64,000 bases of DNA, from NCBI RefSeq assembly GCF_000372725.1, contig NW_005202428.1, forward strand, positions 2,699,417 to 2,763,416, given 5' to 3'. The notes below the pieces were generated by a model. It had not been told where the DNA came from, ran no database searches, and saw nothing but the letters and a program-made list of their open reading frames with translations. The first letter of the stretch is position 1. Each line of letters begins with the position of its first letter. Position numbers and translations under genes: made by a program. Source of the DNA: Emiliania huxleyi CCMP1516 (taxonomy: Eukaryota > Haptophyta > Isochrysidales > Noelaerhabdaceae). Shown here one piece after another: positions 30,305-42,225 of the stretch.

Positions 30305-30732
30305 GTGTTGCGGCAACGGGGCGCGAGCGAGGCCGACACCAGTCGTTCTCCGTCCCATCCAAAGTGGAACAAAGAGAACGAATGGCAGCCGCGTGCCCAG
30401 TGTCGTGCAAAAGAAGAAGTCTCCGCTCAGCAAGAGGCGGGTTGCTGTGAGGCATAAACAAATAAATAGAGCAGCATCTCCATGAGACATGGGCGACGCA
30501 CGAACACAGCGCGCACCCCGCCCCGTTTGGTGCCCGTTTGTAGGGCGTGCATCACACAGGCACAGGCAGGACAAACACAAATGACGTGTGAGTGTTAAAG
30601 AAAATTCAACACGGAAACTTCCGCCGACTTCTGTCGGTCGGGAGACTCACGTGCAAAACTAGCGAGATCTCATACCCCGGCGTCGAGTCGCCGTGTTGCA
30701 GCTCGCCAGGCCCTTGCTTTTTTGCAGCCAAC
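30305..30732. other. divergent promoter region between esterase and xanthine dehydrogenase
   Basis: About 430 bp separate the two divergent starts. It holds the short repeat at 30452-30510 (see 488-548) and no TATA box that I would defend. Confidence 0.45.
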
Positions 30733-33700
30733 ATGACGCGAGCGACGCTCGCCTACGAGGAGACGCCGCTGAGCGCCGCGGCGCTCAAGCAGTACCGCGG
30801 CTCAGTCCTCCTCTACTGCAACGGCAAGCGGCACGAGATTGCCGCCGCCGACGCTCAGATGACGCTGCTCGAGTGGCTGCGCTCAGAGGGTTACACAGGC
30901 ACGAAGCTCGGGTGCGGCGAGGGCGGCTGCGGCGCGTGCACCGTCGTCCTCTCCTCGCGCGGCGACGGCTCGGAGGTGCGGCACTCCGCCGTCAACGCAT
31001 GCCTCATGCCGGTCTGCGCGGCAGACTGGTGCATGGTCACCACTGTGGAGGGGATCGGCTCGTCGCGCCGCGGCGAGGTACATCCTATTCAGGAGCGACT
31101 GGCCGCGCTGCACGGCTCGCAGTGCGGCTTCTGCACGCCCGGCATCGTCATGGCTCTCTACGCCGCGCTCCGCACGTCGCCAGACATGTGCGCGACCCCG
31201 AGATGCGTTGAGAGTGGCAGCCGGGAGAAGAGGGGTGGCGAGCTGCGAGCATGCACCCCGTCCGAAAGAGCCCACTCGCACCAGCGCCCGCCGGTTTCTT
31301 GCCCGAGCGGGAGAGGCACGAGGGGGGAGGGCGGAAGCGGCGGCACCGTGCAGCCCGGCCTCACGTCCCTCTGCCACTGCCACAGGCGCGCGGAGGAGCT
31401 GACGGAGAAGCTGGACGGGAACCTCTGCCGCTGCACCGGTTACCGGCCCATCCTCGACGCCGCCGCGTCGCTCTGCATCCGCGACGACGGCGGCAGCGGC
31501 TGCTGCGGCGGCGGCGGCGGCGAAAACGGCGGCGGCGGAAACGGGTGCGGCAGTGGCAACAAGGGGTGTGGCGGCGGGGGCGGGGCGGGCGGTTGCGCCG
31601 CGTCGCTGCCCTCCGACTGTAAGCTGCTTCCGGACGGCGACGTGGTGAGCAGCACCGCCTCCAAGCTGGCCAAGCACACGACGCCGTACGCGGCGACTGA
31701 CGCAGCCGAGTCGGAGCCGGCCTTGCCCGAGGAGCTGCTCGCTTGGCCGCCCCCGCCCCTCCACATCCCCGCCGCGCCTCGCCGGCCGACCGCCTCCCGC
31801 GCGCCACGGCCGGGCGCAGCGAGCCCCCCTCACGCCTCCGCGCTGTGAGCAGACCGACGGCGTGGTGGAGCCCCACCTCGCTGCAGGAGCTGCTCGCGCT
31901 CAAGGCGTCGCTCGGCGAGAGGGGCCGCATTGTCACCGGCGCCTCGGAGGCGGGCGGTGGGGGGCGGCAGGCTGCCCCGCTGGCCGAGCCGCCTCGTCAC
32001 CCCCTCTCCCCTGCGGCCAGGTCACCATCGAGGCGCGGTACAAGCGCCGCTCCGCAGACGCGTGACCCTGTCTCTAGATGCAAGGCCGTGCTCCCTGCGT
32101 TGGTAGCCTTTGCTTGCCGACGCTGCTCTGAAGACACGGCACGGTGCCGTGCTCCCACCCGCAGCCCCCTGTGGTCATGCACGACTAGGTACCTCTCCCC
32201 CTCGCGCGTGCCGCAGCTGGTGGTGCGAACACCCCCCCCCCCCCCTCCCCCCCTGGAGATGGCGCGGGCCGGCCTCAGCTTGGGCTGTGTCCGCGACGCG
32301 TCCCTGACCATGTCCCGCAGGCGTGCGAGGACGGCGCGAAGGGCCTCACCCTCGGCGCGTGCGCGCCTCTCTCGGATGTGGAGGCGTTGTGCGAGGCGGC
32401 GGGCCGCGCCCGACCAGGCGGGCGGAGGAGGGGAGGAGGAGGGAGGGGGAGAGGGGAGGAGGGGAGGCGGAGAGGGAGAGGAGGAGGGGAGAGGGGGAGA
32501 GAGGTCTGACGGCACTCGCGGTGACACGCCCACGCTGTGCGGCTCAGGCTGCGAGGGCGAGGCGGCGCGCGCCTGCGCCACGATGCTCCGCTGGTTCGCA
32601 TCGACGCAGATTCGGAACGTCGCTTCGCTCGGCGGCAACATCGCGACCGCGTCCCCCATCTCGGACATGATCCCGACTCTGCTCGCGTGCGGAGCGTCGC
32701 TGACCGCCGCGTCGGAGGCGCGCGGCGAGCGGACCGTCCCGCTCGCCGGTTTCGTCACCGGCTATCGCCGCGTCGCCCTCGAGCCGGACGAGGTGTGCGC
32801 CGAGAGCCGGACGAGAGTGGGGCGGTGGTGCCGCCGCTCCCCTCGGCATGTGGGGTCTTGAGAGTGCGCACCCCCCCCCCCTCCCCCTCTCTCCTCCCCC
32901 TCTGCAGGTGATCGTCTCCTTCTTCGTGCCGCACTGCGCGCCGCTCGAGTTCGTGCGGCCGTACAAGCAGGCGCGCCGCCGCGAGGACGACATCTCCATC
33001 GTCTCGTGCGCGTTGCGCGTCCGACTCGAGCCGGCGCAGCGCGAGGGGCGCGGTGTCTGGCTCGTCTCTGACGCGGCGCTGGCGTACGGAGGGCTTGCGC
33101 CGACGGCGGTGCTCGCGGCGAAGACGGCGGACAAGCTGCGCGGCTGTACGTGGGACGCGGCGGCGGTAGACGCGCTGCTGCCCGCCGTGATGTCCGAGCT
33201 CGCCGTGCCTCACGACGCGCCGGGCGGCCAACCAGAGTACCGCACCGCCCTCGCCGGCTCCTTCCTCTTCAAGTTCTTCGTCGCGACTTCGGCGTCGCTC
33301 GCGACCGTCGCGCCCGTCGGCTCGCCTCCGCCCCCCCTCGTCGCCGAGGCGGACGCGTCCGCGGCCGTGTCGTGGCTCGAGGAGCCAAAGCCGGCCTCGG
33401 GCGGCGAGCAGCGGTTCCCGCACGCGTCCTACCCCGGCCTCGAGTCGCAGTCTCCGGGCGGCAAGACGGCGTGGGGCATCGAGGGGCCGCGCGCCATCGA
33501 GCCGCCCACCGCGTCGGAGAAGGAGGCGCGGCGCGGCGGCGACGGCGGTCTCGCGCCGAAGGGCTCGAGCGGCGCGTTTCCTCGCACAGCGTCAGCGTTT
33601 TCCTGGACTGTGTCCTTGACCTGTCCCATGACACGACCCGCAGGCGCCGACTCGGATCGCGTGCGTGTCGTCGGGGAGTCGCACCCGCACGCGGCCGGCC

Positions 33701-36574
33701 GGCTCCACACGACCGGCGAGGCCGAGTACACGGACGACGTGCGTCCACCCGCCAGCCCACTCGCACATGGAGGCGCACTTGCGACACGCCGCCCGCCTAC
33801 GTGCCCAGCGCCGCCCGCGGTTGCTCACAGGTCCGCCCTCCCGCTGGCATGCTGCACGCGTGGCTGGTTCGGGCGACGGTGGCGCCCGCTTCAATCCTGC
33901 GCATCGACGCCGCGGCTGCGCGCGCGATGCCGGGCGTGGCGGACGTCATCTTCGCCTCCGACCTCCCGCCCGGCGGGCAGAATGCGCTCGGTCCGGTCGC
34001 AAAGGATGAGGAGTGCTTCGCGGACGGGCACGCCTCGCACGTGGGGCAGGCGAGACATCAGCTGATGCCCGGCGAGACATCAGCCGCCCTCAACAGAGAT
34101 GAGCCGAGAGGGACAGAGACGGGCTGAGACGAGTCGAGATGGCCCGAGATGGCCCGAGATGGCCCGAGATGGCCCGAGATGGCCCGAGATGGCCCGAGGC
34201 TGCGCCCTGACGCACAGGTGATCGGCGTGGCGGTGGCCGACTCGATCGAGGCGGCTCGCGCGGCGGCGGAGGCGGTCGCCGTCGAGTACGGCGACCCGTG
34301 GGAGCCCCCCATCTACACCATCGATGCCGCGGTGGCGGCGGGATCCTTCTTCGACGGCACGCGCGGCGACGAGCGCACGTCGTGGTCTCGGACCGGCGCC
34401 GCGCTCGGCATCACGACGGCGCACGACCTGGAGGCGGGCCGCGACATCGACGAGGCGTTCGCCGAGGAGGGGCTGACCGTCGTGTCGGGCGAGTTCCGCG
34501 TGGGCGGGCAGGAGCACTTTTACCTCGAGCCGATGACGTGCCTCGCCGAGCCGACAGACGACGGCGGCATCTCGGTCCTCTCCTCGACTCAGGCGAGGGC
34601 ATGCTGGAGAGCACACTCGATAGCACTGCGGGTAAAGTGATGCCGAGACTACGGCCGAGCGCACAGCCGAGGGGCTAGCCGAGGCGCTGACGGCGCGGCG
34701 CACCCACCGCAGGGCGTCGACAAGACGCACAAGACGGTCGCCCGGCTGCTCAACCTGCCCGCCGCCAAGGTGGTCTCCAAGGTTCGCCGGATGGGGGGCG
34801 GCTTCGGCGGCAAGGAGACGCGGACCGCCTTCGTGGCGGCGGCGTGCGCGGCGGCCGCCTACAAGGTGAACGCACCCGTCCGCCTCGCGCTGCGGCGCGA
34901 CGTCGACATGGGCACCACGGGCGGGCGGCACCCGTTCGTGGTCAAGTACACGGCGGCGGCGAGGCGGGACGGCAAGGGCGTGCCCAAGCTCGCCGCCCTC
35001 AAGGCGCAGCTCTACTCGAACGGCGGCGCCTTCCTCGACCTCTCCGGCCCCGTGATGGACCGCGCCCTCCTCCACCTCGACAACTGCTACCGCTGGCCCG
35101 CCTTCAGCGCGCGTGGCGTCGTCTGCCGCACCCACACGCCGCCGAACACGGCCTTCCGCGGCTTTGGCGGCCCGCAGGGCCTCATCGCGTGCGAGCACAT
35201 CCTGGAGCACCTCGCGACGGAGCTGCGCGTGCCGCCCGACGCGCTCCGCGAGGCGAACATGTACGCCGAGGGCGACGCGCTCCCGTTCGGGCAGGTGCTC
35301 TGCGCCGGCGAGTGGCGCGTGCCGCGTGCGTGGCGAGAGCTGCGCGAGGGCGCCGAGGTGGAGGCGCGGCGCGAGGCGGCGGCCGCCTTCAACGCGGCGC
35401 ACCGCTGGCGCAAGCGCGGCGTCGCCATGCTGCCCACCAAGTTCGGCATCAACTTCACCGCAAAGTTCATGAACCAGGGCGGCGCGCTCGTGCACGTCTA
35501 CACAGACGGCACGGTGCTCATCACGCACGGCGGCACCGAGATGGGGCAGGGCCTGCACACAAAGGTGTGCCAGGTGGCGGCCAAGGCGTTCGGCGTGCCG
35601 CTCTCCGCCTGCCACGTCGCCGAGAGCGCCTCCGACAAGGTTGCGAACTCGATCCCGACCGCCGCCTCCGCCTCGACCGACCTGTACGGCATGGCGACGC
35701 TCGACGCGTGCCGCAAGATCCTCAAGCGGCTCGAGCCGGTGCGGAACAAGCTCGGGCCGGGCGCGTCGCTGGCGGAGCTCGCGCTGACGGCGTGGCTCGA
35801 CCGGATCGACCTCTCCGCGCACGGCTTCTTCTCCATCTCGGACGAGCGGTGCGGCTTCGACTGGGCCATCCAGCCGGGCAAGCACGCCGACGGCACGCCC
35901 GACCAGACGACGCGCGGCCACCCGTTCAACTACTTCACGCAGGGGTGCGCCGTGGCAGAGGTGGAGGTGGACGTCCTCACCGGCGACCACGCCGTCCTGC
36001 GCGCCGACGTGCTGCTCGACCTCGGCTCCTCGATCAACCCGGCGCTCGACGTCGGCCAGATCGAGGGCGCCTTTGTGCAGGGCGCCGGCTGGACCACCAC
36101 CGAAGAGCTCATCTGGGGCGACGAGCAGCACCCGTGGGTGCGGCCGCAGGGCAAGCTACTCAACTCGGGCCCGGGCGGGTACAAGCTCCCCGCCTTCAAC
36201 GACGCGCCGCGCACCTTCAACGTGCGCCTCCTCTCCGGCGCAGACAACCCCGTCGCGGTGCACTCCTCAAAGGCAGTGGGAGAGCCGCCATTCTTCCTCG
36301 GCGCGTCGGTCTTCTTCGCGGCGCGCGCGGCTCGCGGCCGCACGCCACAGAGCCGCCCACCGCACCCTCACGCGCGCGCTGGTGGCGGTAGGTGCGCAAC
36401 GCGGTGCGCGCGGCGCGCGCCTCGCACTTCCCCGACGCCGCCGACGCGCACCTCGAGATGTACTCGCCCGCCACGAGCGAGCGGATCCGGCTGGCGTGCG
36501 CCGACAAGATCGCCGCGGCGGCCATCGGCGGCGAGGCCGGGCCCGCCGGCTTCCAGCCCAAGGGCTCCTTCTGA
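30733..36574 (+). CDS. XDH: xanthine dehydrogenase, complete, many exons
   Basis: Oxidises hypoxanthine to xanthine to urate in purine catabolism. All three parts are present in order. Iron-sulfur: [40 protein letters not shown] and, after an intron, [90 protein letters not shown]. Molybdopterin: [66 protein letters not shown] and [13 protein letters not shown] with the catalytic Glu. Firm introns: 31188-31385, 32793-32907 and 33739-33830 (GT-AG); 31950-32020, 34050-34217, 34593-34712 and 36321-36391 (GC-AG). Others lie near 31770-31852, 32066-32320, 32400-32545 and 33590-33642 with less certain edges. The intron at 34050 contains six copies of GATGGCCCGA. The start at 30733 was chosen because the conserved region begins soon after. 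No frameshift was needed. Confidence 0.93.
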
Positions 36575-37289
36575 GCGCGGCTTTAGCCGCGCTGGAGGCG
36601 GAGGAGCGGGGGATAGTATGCCGCCAGGCAGGGCAGGGCCGGGATAGCAGGCTCCCGAGCGGATGGCGGTGCACGATCGGCTGCGTCTAGGTCTACCTCA
36701 GACGCCATGCGCCTTGGTCGCAGCGACGCGATCGGAAGGGGCGTCAGGCGAGATCTTTGTCCACTGCGCACGCTGGTCAGGACGCGGGGCGGACGCGCTC
36801 AACTTGCCACAGTAATAAGTTTGTCGCCGTCTCTGTGGTTTCTGTATTGCTTTTGATGGGGGATGCATGTGCGTTGTTCTGAGGCGCGCGGCTCGCTGTA
36901 TTATATTCTGGTCGAGAGGATTTTTCACAAAATTAAAAAGTAACTGCATCTGGCTCTTTTACTTTTTCGGTTTTTTAGCAATCTTTCGCGCGGGGCCGGC
37001 CGGCTACCCGGGGTGCGCCGGGCTGGAGGGGGGGGGGGGCGTGCTGCCGCTGGCCATCCAGGCCAGTACAGTGCAACACACAAAGTGTAGTGCTGTTGCT
37101 GACACCCCGCCGCTTATAGCTGCTGACAGGAATTCACGACCAGAACCTTTGCTGCTGACACACAGCCTCCAGCATGCAGCAACAGCATCATGTTGTACTG
37201 GCCGAGAGATGTTGTAAGGGTCTGGTATGTGTCAGCAGCTTAGCCTAAGGGTTCTGGTATGTCGTATGTGTCAGCAGCCGGGTGTGGAA
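36575..37289. other. no gene seen
   Basis: AT-richer spacer after xanthine dehydrogenase with a G run at about 37028-37039 and a 36-bp near-duplication (AAGGGTCTGGTATG / AAGGGTTCTGGTATG) around 37217-37275. Confidence 0.45.
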
Positions 37290-37436
37290 AAGGGGGTGAA
37301 CCGCGCCATCCTCGATCGCCGTGCAAAGCTCGCTTCCGAGCTCGTCTGACGCCGCGCGTAGGGCCCTTTGGGGCCTAGAGAGCACAACCCCCTCTCCCTC
37401 TTCGCCCAGTAAGCTAAAAGTACGTACATTCAAAAA
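37290..37436 (+). repeat. 150-bp dispersed repeat, inverted copy at 9277-9425
   Basis: See 9277-9425. Blocks GGGGTGAACCGCGCCATCCT, CGATCGCCGTGCAAAGCTCG and CCCAGTAAGCTAAAAGTACG are shared in order. Confidence 0.75.
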
Positions 37437-37887
37437 AAACAGATATTCTTATCTTTTTGCCCCCCTCCGAGACTGGAGACCCCCAGTATCAGACCAGGGG
37501 GACTGCCCCCCGCCCCCGCTTGCCCTGCCTCCGGTATGCTACATACTAGTAGGTTTTCTGAACGGAGATCTCCTTTCAATCGCAGTGTCTCTTGCTCGGA
37601 GCCTTCCCTCCCGCTAGCGGGAGGTCCCCAGTTCGAAACCTGTTCGCTGTTCGACCCTTATATTTTTTGTTCACACCTGAGCGGGCTCAATTTTGCTCAG
37701 ATGCTCCTACGAATTCGAAATCGTGTCCTCACGCTTAGCGCTTGGTGTGCGTTCGTTTTTCGTCACGGGTTGAGCACCCCGCAGAAGGGACGCGCGTACT
37801 TCGTGAGCAGCCCTGCAGCCCCCATACTGCACCGCCGTCCCAGGCACTCCTGAATCGCCCCACGCACCTCTGTCCACACAGGGCGAA

Positions 37888-38688
37888 ATGGCGGAGACGC
37901 CGGGCGGCAACCAGACGCCGGGCAAGGCGTCCAAGAAGCTCAAGGACTCCAAGTTCGGCGAGACGATCGTCGAGGAGGTGCGCTCCCGCTACACGGCCGC
38001 CCTCTCTCACCTTCCTGACCCCGCGTTGCGCCTCCTTCAGAACCAAGTGAGCGTGACCGTCATGCTGACCGGCGTCGCCCTCGTCGAGATGGGCTACGAG
38101 CTGCGGGTGTGAGCCTCCCCCCCTCCCCTTCCCCATCTGGGCCCGTCCTGATCCCCAGTTCCCGTCGGAGTAGGACGCGCTCCAGGCCGGCATGTACGAG
38201 ATGGCCGACGCGCAGGGGTGCATCAACACGTACCTGCCGCAGCATGTGACGCGGAACCGGATTCTCGACTTTCAGGGTGAGACGTGGAAGGACAAGCGCG
38301 ACATGGAGCGGCCCAACAAGAACTATGCGCGCGCTCCGGGCTGGTCGAACGTGCAGTACCAGATCAGGGGGTACATCGTCCACCCCAAAGACCTCGTCAA
38401 GGTGCGCGCGACATAGTTCGCCCCTGGTCGGATCTCTCCCCCCCCAACACGCTACTGGCAGCCATCGGCGGACCTCCCACTCATTACCTCCCACGACTGC
38501 TACAGATCCTGGACCAGGTCGTCAAGAAGATCCCGGGCTTCTCCCACGAGGTCAACTACTTCCTCCGGCGCGAGACGGAGACCGGCACCTTCGATGAGGC
38601 GACCACGCTCGGGGACATCGACCACCTGGAGTTCGAGATGCAAAGTCCAAAGAACCCTGCACAAAGATCGCAAGGGCGGGGACCTTGA
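37888..38688 (+). CDS. hypothetical protein, three exons, well-formed
   Basis: Exons 37888-38106, 38174-38401 and 38506-38688 join through two GT-AG introns with perfect phases (ELR|DALQAG and DLVK|ILDQ) to 209 residues. It reads MAETPGGNQTPGKASKKLKD, then SVTVMLTGVALVEMGYEL, MYEMADAQGCINTYLPQHVT, RNRILDFQGETWKDKRD, VQYQIRGYIVHPKDLVK and ILDQVVKKIPGFSHEVNYFL. Evenly mixed composition and clean splicing argue for a functional, probably conserved gene. I do not recognise a domain; there is no signal peptide, and one moderately hydrophobic segment (VTVMLTGVALVEM) is too short to be sure of a membrane helix. Confidence 0.7.
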
Positions 38689-38999
38689 TCCCTTTTACCC
38701 ATCTCACAGTAGAGAGGTGTCGTTTTTACAGTGCGCACCCCGCCCCGCTCTTTCCTCCCTTCGTTCTCTGTTTGGGTTCGGGACGTATTCACAGCAGTGT
38801 GAAGGAATGTGCTATGTGGTGCTGCCTGAGTAAATGAAAAAGCCGAGCGGCCGGCCTCCGTTCACTCACCCAGCAGCGTCACACAGGCGACCCTCCGAGC
38901 GGCGCTGCCGCTCGACCCGAGAATTCTTTTTGTGAGCCAGTCCCGTGCCCACTGTTGTGCGAGTGACAAAATTCTTTTTGTGAGCCAGTCCCGTAAAAA

Positions 39000-40063
39000 A
39001 GAAAGAAAACAGACAACCCAAGGGAGGGATGGGAGGACGGCACGCCGCCACCACACAGGGATTTTAAGGAGAGGAGTGTGATGCGCTAGCCGTCGCCCAC
39101 CCTAGGGAGTCTGCCTCTTCCTATCTCTTTTCGCAGTCTCTCGCCGATTCTCGCTGCAACCTTCATGCCACCTCGCGGCCGTCCCACTCTCGTCGTTCTC
39201 TCCCTTGTCACTTCCTCCCTGTCGCGTCATTCTCTTCTGCCTCGTCCTGCGCCGCCGCCGCCTGCCGTTCCCTTGTTCTCTCGGCTTCTTTCGCCTTTCG
39301 GCGCAGCTCCGCCCTCCTTGCTGCATATCCTGGCCCCTCGAGTCTATCGAGCTCCCCTCGCGCAAGGACCACATTTCTGACTCCCACTCCGATCATTTGC
39401 CTCCAGGTCATGTTGTTGCTCAGGTCCACTCTCTCTTCGAACACTCGTGCCTCTACGGATGATGCCGGCGCTGGGGTCCCCTTCGGATGCCAGTCCCGAA
39501 AAAGAAAGAAAGAAAACAGACAACCCAAGGGAGGGATGGGAGGACGGCACGCCGCCAGTCCCGTAAGAAAGAAAGAAAGAAAACACACAACCCAAGGGAG
39601 GGATGGGAGAACGGCACGCCGCCACCACACAGGGATTTTAAGGAGAGGAGTGTGGTGCGCTAGCCGTCGCCCACCCTGGGGAGTCTGCCTCTTCGTATCT
39701 CTTTTCGCAGTCTCTCGCCGCTTCTCGCTGCAACCTTCATGCCACCTCGCGGCCGTCCCACTCTCGTCGGTCTCTCCCTTGTCACTTCCTCCTCTGTCGC
39801 GTCGTTCTCTTCTGCCTCGTCCTGCGACGCCGCCGCCTGCCGGTCCCTTGTTCTCGCGGCTTCTTTCGCCTTGCGCAACTCCGTCCTCCTCGCGGCGTAT
39901 CCTGGCCCCTCGAGTCTATCAAGCTCCCCTCGCGCAAGGACCACATTTCTGACTCCCACTCCGATCATTTGCCTACACGTCATGTTGTTGCTCAGGTCCA
40001 CTCTCTCTTCGAACACTCGTGCCTCTACGGATGATGCTGGCGCTGGGGTCCCCTTCGGATGCA
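39000..40063. repeat. 574-bp-period partial gene duplication
   Basis: The segment 39000-39486 is repeated at 39574-40063 (for example CCACACAGGGATTTTAAGGA at both, and ATGATGC(C/T)GGCGCTGGGGTC). Each copy begins with the SINE-tail block AACCCAAGGGAGGGATGGGA. The left copy has one base fewer in CTTCCTCC(T)CTGTCGCG, which shifts its minus-strand frame. Confidence 0.85.
39208..39490 (-). pseudogene. frameshifted partial copy of the gene at 39660
   Basis: The minus frame HPKGTPAPASSVEARVFEER, VDLSNNMTWRQMIGVGVRNV and VLARGELDRLEGPGYAARRA matches the right copy residue for residue with few changes but ends early after EENDA because of a one-base deletion, and has no upstream half. Confidence 0.6.
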
Positions 40064-40507
40064 TCGTGACATCTGACAACTGAATTTCCACTGGTTCGTC
40101 CTCCTCTGAGTCATCTTCCCCGTCCTCCTTCCGCTCGGCCCTTCGCTCGGTACGTTCGGTGTGGCTCACCCTCCATGCCGTGAACAGGCGCTTTATCCAC
40201 CCTATATTCTTCTCTCGTTCCTCTGCCCGTGCCTTGGTCTTGTCGTTGTTTCGCACCCATGTCTGTATGGCAATCGAGGCTGCCTTCCCCACTACCTGTC
40301 CGCCAGTCCCGTGCCCACTGTTTTGCTGGCCAGAAAATTCTTTTTGTGAGCCCAGTGTGCCCGCCACGAAGCACTTCGACGCCTTGTCAGTGCTCGTTCG
40401 CCGGCGCTCTAAATCCGGCGCAAGTCGGGCTATTTCTCGCTCCACCGCTGCTCCACCCTGCGCTAAAAAAAGGCCTGCGTTCTGCGAAGAAAGCCAGACT
40501 CGGTGCA
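39660..40507 (-). CDS. hypothetical charged protein, duplicated gene
   Basis: The minus frame to the stop at 39660 reads AIQTWVRNNDKTKARAEERE, WIKRLFTAWRVSHTERTERR, DGEDDSEEDEPVEIQLSDVT, then HPKGTPAPASSVEARVFEER and a basic tail (RERPTRVGRPRGGMKV). It is rich in Lys/Arg/Glu and lacks a recognised domain. Partial duplication next door suggests either an expanded family or capture by a repeat. The start is uncertain: the frame extends to 40664, overlapping the opposite-strand phosphatase gene; the Met at 40507 is a compromise and the true start may be nearer 40300. Confidence 0.4.
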
Positions 40508-41397
40508 TGTCGCTGCGCCGCCGCTCCTCCCTGCTGCTCCTGCTGCGCTTCTCGGCCTCCTCCGCCGAGGCAGACCTCGAGCTCGTCCGCGGCTGGCCCG
40601 AGCGGCCGCCTGGCTCTGCTGCCAAGCGGCTGACGCTGATCCGGCACGCGGAGGCGCTGCACAACCGCGACGCCAGGCAGATGCCAAACTACTTCACCGA
40701 CGGTCTCGGCCACACCGCCGCGTACTGGGACTCGCCGCTCACGCCGGAGGGCGAGCAGCAGGCGCGGCTCCTGGCCGGCAAGCTGCAGTTCCGGCAGGAG
40801 GTCGGCTCGCCACAGCTGGTTGCGGTGTCGCCGATGACCCGCACCCTGCAGACGGCCTCGCTAGCCTTCCCGGACATCCCCGAGCCGGCGGCCGGTCGTG
40901 CTCCCCTCGTCCGCCCTCCCTTTGTCGCCACCTCGCTCGCCCGGGAGAGGATCGGGAACCACAGCTGCGACGGGCGGCGCGAGCGCGTGGCGCTGGAGGG
41001 GGAGTTCCCGCATGTCGACTTCAGCGAGGTGGCCGACGGCGCCGACGAGATGTGGGAGCACAAGGAGGTAGAGCCGGACGGGATGAACTCGACCGCGTGT
41101 GGTGCCCGCGCGGGGAGGCTGCTGGCGTGGTTGTGGCGGAGGCGCGAGGGCGAGGCTTGGCGGTGCCTTGGGTCCTCCTCCTCACGTCCGTGACGTGCCC
41201 GTAGGCCGGAGCCCGAGATCGCCGTCGTCTCCCACTGGGTCTTCCTCTCGCACTTGCTGCGGCCGCACGGGTTCGACGACGCGTTTGTGCAGATGGGCAA
41301 CGCTGAGATGCGTTTCGTGACGCTGCAGGAGAGGGCCGCAAGGCCGAGCAGTAGAAGCAGCAGCGATAGCAGCAGTGGTCCCAAGCAGGAGCTCTGA
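40507..41397 (+). CDS. histidine phosphatase (phosphoglycerate mutase-like), two exons
   Basis: Exon 1 is 40507-41162 and exon 2 is 41205-41397, with a 42-bp GT-AG intron whose phases agree (GCT TGG CG | G CCG GAG). The RHG motif is LTLIRHAEALHNRD; then come SPLTPEGEQQARLLAGKLQF, SPMTRTLQTASLAF, an acidic block (RERIGNHSCDGRRER) and, in exon 2, AVVSHWVFLSHLLR with the second catalytic His. The order is that of the plant/fungal mutase-like subgroup of histidine phosphatases, which act on small phosphorylated metabolites or are poorly characterised. The N-terminus (MSLRRRSSLLLLLRFSASSA) looks like a signal or transit peptide. A Ser-rich tail ends the protein. Confidence 0.8.
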
Positions 41398-41859
41398 CCA
41401 CTGACGCGCGATTTTTTGATGTCCCTTAATTAATAAATTTTCTCACCGTGTTGAGGCTCACCGTCGTCTTTATTCTTTTTGTGTTCCCCTCGCGAGAGCT
41501 GCCTGAAAGAAGAATTTTTACGGAAAGTGGAAAGAAAAAACTTCATTGCCCGCGCTCTGGGTGCGCTTTTCTTTAGCTCCCCGGCCCTGGATGTGAGGCT
41601 GATGACTGCACTCCAACTCTCCAAGTGCTCCAAATTGCGACAGGCCACACGGGCTGAGGCACAGGCGCCGCGTCCTCCCAACCCTCCCTTGGGTGCTTTT
41701 GGGTTGGTTGTCTGTTTTTTTGCGACAGGCGCGTGCAGCGTGCTGGCATAAACACAGGCAAAAAAGAGGGGTGCCTCAAAGCTCAATAATATGACTCACA
41801 GCTCACAAAAAAGAGAAAAGTTCGTATTATTAACAACGAAGGTCGAAGCCGCTCTCACT
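41398..41859. repeat. SINE-like dispersed repeat, copy 4 (inverted), in a gene-poor stretch
   Basis: 41560-41735 is the reverse complement of the 8.2/12.2-kb family (GGGTGCGCTTTTCTTTAGCT, CCCCGGCCCTGGATGTGAGG) followed by the complement of the tail block (CCTCCCTTGGGTGCTTTTGG, GTTGGTTGTCTGTTT). No gene seen. Confidence 0.65.
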
Positions 41860-42225
41860 CGCAAGCACGTGTGGGAGCACCATCACGACTGGCGAACTCT
41901 GCACCACACCAGGCTAGGTCTCGACTTCATCGACTACTACATCGACCGACGCCGGCTGGGCTGGCTCGGCGGCATGTCAGCAGGATGGATTTCGATCGCC
42001 TACCTCGTCGCATGCTCTCATCGTGGGACGTGGGTGCCTCACGGCCGGCCGATCGGGTGCCCCAACATGACGTCTGGGCGCAGCATCCGCACCGCGCTCG
42101 ACAAGTTCCACATCGACCGCTCGAGGTGGCCCGACCGAGGGCTCGCCGCCGATCGCTCGGCCTGGCGCCAGACGCTGGAGAACAAACAGGCGCCCGCCCG
42201 ACGCCATCTTTGCCATGCCGGCGAA
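41860..42225 (+). pseudogene. non-LTR retrotransposon-like C-terminal remnant
   Basis: Reading across frames, the plus strand gives DFIDYYIDRRRLGWLG, then HVSRMDFDRLPRRMLSSW in the next frame, then GRSIRTALDKFHIDRSRWPD and RGLAADRSAWRQTLE. The pattern R(R)LGW(L/F)GHV.RM...RLP..(L/M)..W, ...G R P, ...W..LA.DR..WR is that of the conserved region downstream of reverse transcriptase in many LINE-type polyproteins. Two frame changes and missing upstream domains show it is a remnant. A segment at 42309-42350 immediately after it is found inverted at 24236-24300. Confidence 0.5.

Noticed and set aside
32390..32520. Arg/Gly/Glu-rich frames in the xanthine dehydrogenase region
   Set aside because: They translate a purine-rich intron (GAGGAGGGGAGG).
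37590..37660. tRNA-like T-arm (CAGTTCGAAACCTG) after GCGGGAGGTCC
   Set aside because: No acceptor stem, D-arm or anticodon arm can be drawn around it.
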